Positions 13,192 to 13,621 of a DNA stretch of 13,621 nucleotides are shown here, in pieces. Each line of letters begins with the position of its first letter. The first letter of the stretch is position 1. This DNA is from Planctomycetaceae bacterium. Its GTDB lineage: Bacteria > Planctomycetota > Planctomycetia > Pirellulales > Thermoguttaceae. The stretch covers positions 1 to 13,621 of the forward strand of contig JAITDV010000087.1 of the NCBI GenBank assembly GCA_031282385.1. The letters are read 5' to 3'. Made by a program: the position numbers and the translations under genes. Under the pieces are notes generated by a model. That model did not search any database, was not told the origin of the DNA, and was given only the letters and a program-made list of their open reading frames with translations.

Positions 13192-13272
13192 CAAATTTAT
13201 TTTATCCACGGATTGACACAAATTTGCACAAATTATTTAATTCGTGATCGTTCGTGAGAATTCGTGTGAAAA
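13192..13272. repeat. Palindromic cluster of CACRAATT-like units
   Basis: The left side carries TCCACGGATTGACACAAATT then TGCACAAATT. The right side carries ATTCGTGATCGTTCGTGAG and AATTCGTGTGA, the reverse complement of the same kind of unit. The result is an inverted array around about 13230. Similar CCACGGATT/CACAGATT-type palindromic repeats are seen scattered in many bacterial genomes. No coding sequence. Confidence 0.45.
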
Positions 13273-13372
13273 ATGAGTTTTCAAGAGTTCCCTTCAGTGA
13301 ATTGTCTTTTGAGCAATAGGGCAGAAAGCCTTGAATCAGTAGTGTAGGGCAATGTTCTACGCTACTGAATAG

Positions 13373-13621
13373 TCATCTATTTTTTACCTTTATCTTTTTC
13401 CCTTTTTCGGTCAACAAATTTTCTGTCAATTCTTTATATTTCTCGAACAAAAACGCAACACGGGCGGAATCATTGGAGAACGTTTTGCCGTAGGCTTTAT
13501 CAACGGCTTTATCCAATTCTTGATGCGCCTTCAATAAATCGCGGGGCATTGTGAGCGGATCGTATAAATCGGCTAATGAATTGTCGGAATATTTTTTGCG
13601 AATGTCTAAAATTTGTTGCGC
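13373..13621 (-). CDS. MmeI-type DNA methyltransferase/restriction enzyme, C-terminal end (partial)
   Basis: The frame is open from the window edge to TGA at 13375-13373, giving 82 residues. It contains YSDNSLADLYDPLTMPRDLL, then KAHQELDKAVDKAYGKTFSN and SARVAFLFEKYKELT. The LYDPLTMP...L.KAH..LD.AVD.AY....F....RV.FLFE.Y..LT pattern is that of the C-terminal domain of MmeI-like class I SAM-dependent DNA methyltransferases, which are single-polypeptide or R-M-associated enzymes. The catalytic NPPY and SAM motifs would lie outside the window, so activity cannot be judged. The tail is Lys-rich (KGKKIKVKNR). It runs toward the DUF1559 gene (convergent). Confidence 0.78.
   Translation of the reverse strand, partial: AQQILDIRKKYSDNSLADLYDPLTMPRDLLKAHQELDKAVDKAYGKTFSNDSARVAFLFEKYKELTENLLTEKGKKIKVKNR

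Overview
The window looks like chromosomal DNA of a planctomycete (Planctomycetota) with low-to-moderate GC. Three things point there. The first is a DUF1559 prepilin-like protein with the H-X9-DG C-terminal motif. The second is a small transthyretin/carboxypeptidase-regulatory-type lipoprotein directly before it. The third is a twin-arginine Gfo/Idh/MocA oxidoreductase of the kind that is heavily duplicated in that phylum. The AT-rich intergenic DNA and many small palindromic repeats suggest a gut or other host-associated lineage, but that part is inference.

Layout, left to right. Positions 1-434 are an AT-rich leader with a possible promoter. Positions 435-3650 (+) encode a CusA-type heavy-metal RND pump. 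Positions 3651-4064 are repeats, including a TA-flanked miniature inverted-repeat element (MITE) that ends 2 bp before the next start codon. Positions 4065-5084 (+) encode an alpha/beta hydrolase, followed by a second MITE copy and two further hairpin elements (5085-5747). Positions 5748-8513 (-) encode a large secreted protein with glycosidase-like architecture. Positions 8847-10139 (-) encode an exported Gfo/Idh/MocA oxidoreductase. Positions 10140-11152 hold repeats, a truncated MITE and a decayed second Gfo/Idh/MocA gene on the + strand. Positions 11153-11689 (+) encode a small lipoprotein. Positions 11740-12973 (+) encode the DUF1559 prepilin-like protein. Positions 12974-13372 hold a long hairpin and a palindromic repeat. 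Positions 13373-13621 (-) are the C-terminal end of what looks like an MmeI-type restriction-modification methyltransferase, running off the window.

The most striking observation is a run of 17 G near the 5' end of the DUF1559 gene. As written, the gene is out of frame: ATG 11740 with a good ribosome binding site reads to a stop at 11821, while the prepilin signal lies in another frame. Removing one G fuses the start to a complete prepilin-like protein of 410 residues. No usable start exists between the tract and the signal, so the tract could act as an on/off switch (phase variation) for a surface or secreted pseudopilin-like protein.

The second theme is repeats. At least three families of small non-autonomous palindromic elements occupy nearly every gap. 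One pair of direct copies brackets the hydrolase gene and may supply its ribosome binding site. A shared motif (CGTACTATAAATT) with a partly co-varying central dyad lies upstream of both minus-strand genes. No transposase is encoded here. The metal pump, hydrolase, secreted protein, oxidoreductase and lipoprotein/DUF1559 pair do not form one operon; only the last two look co-transcribed.
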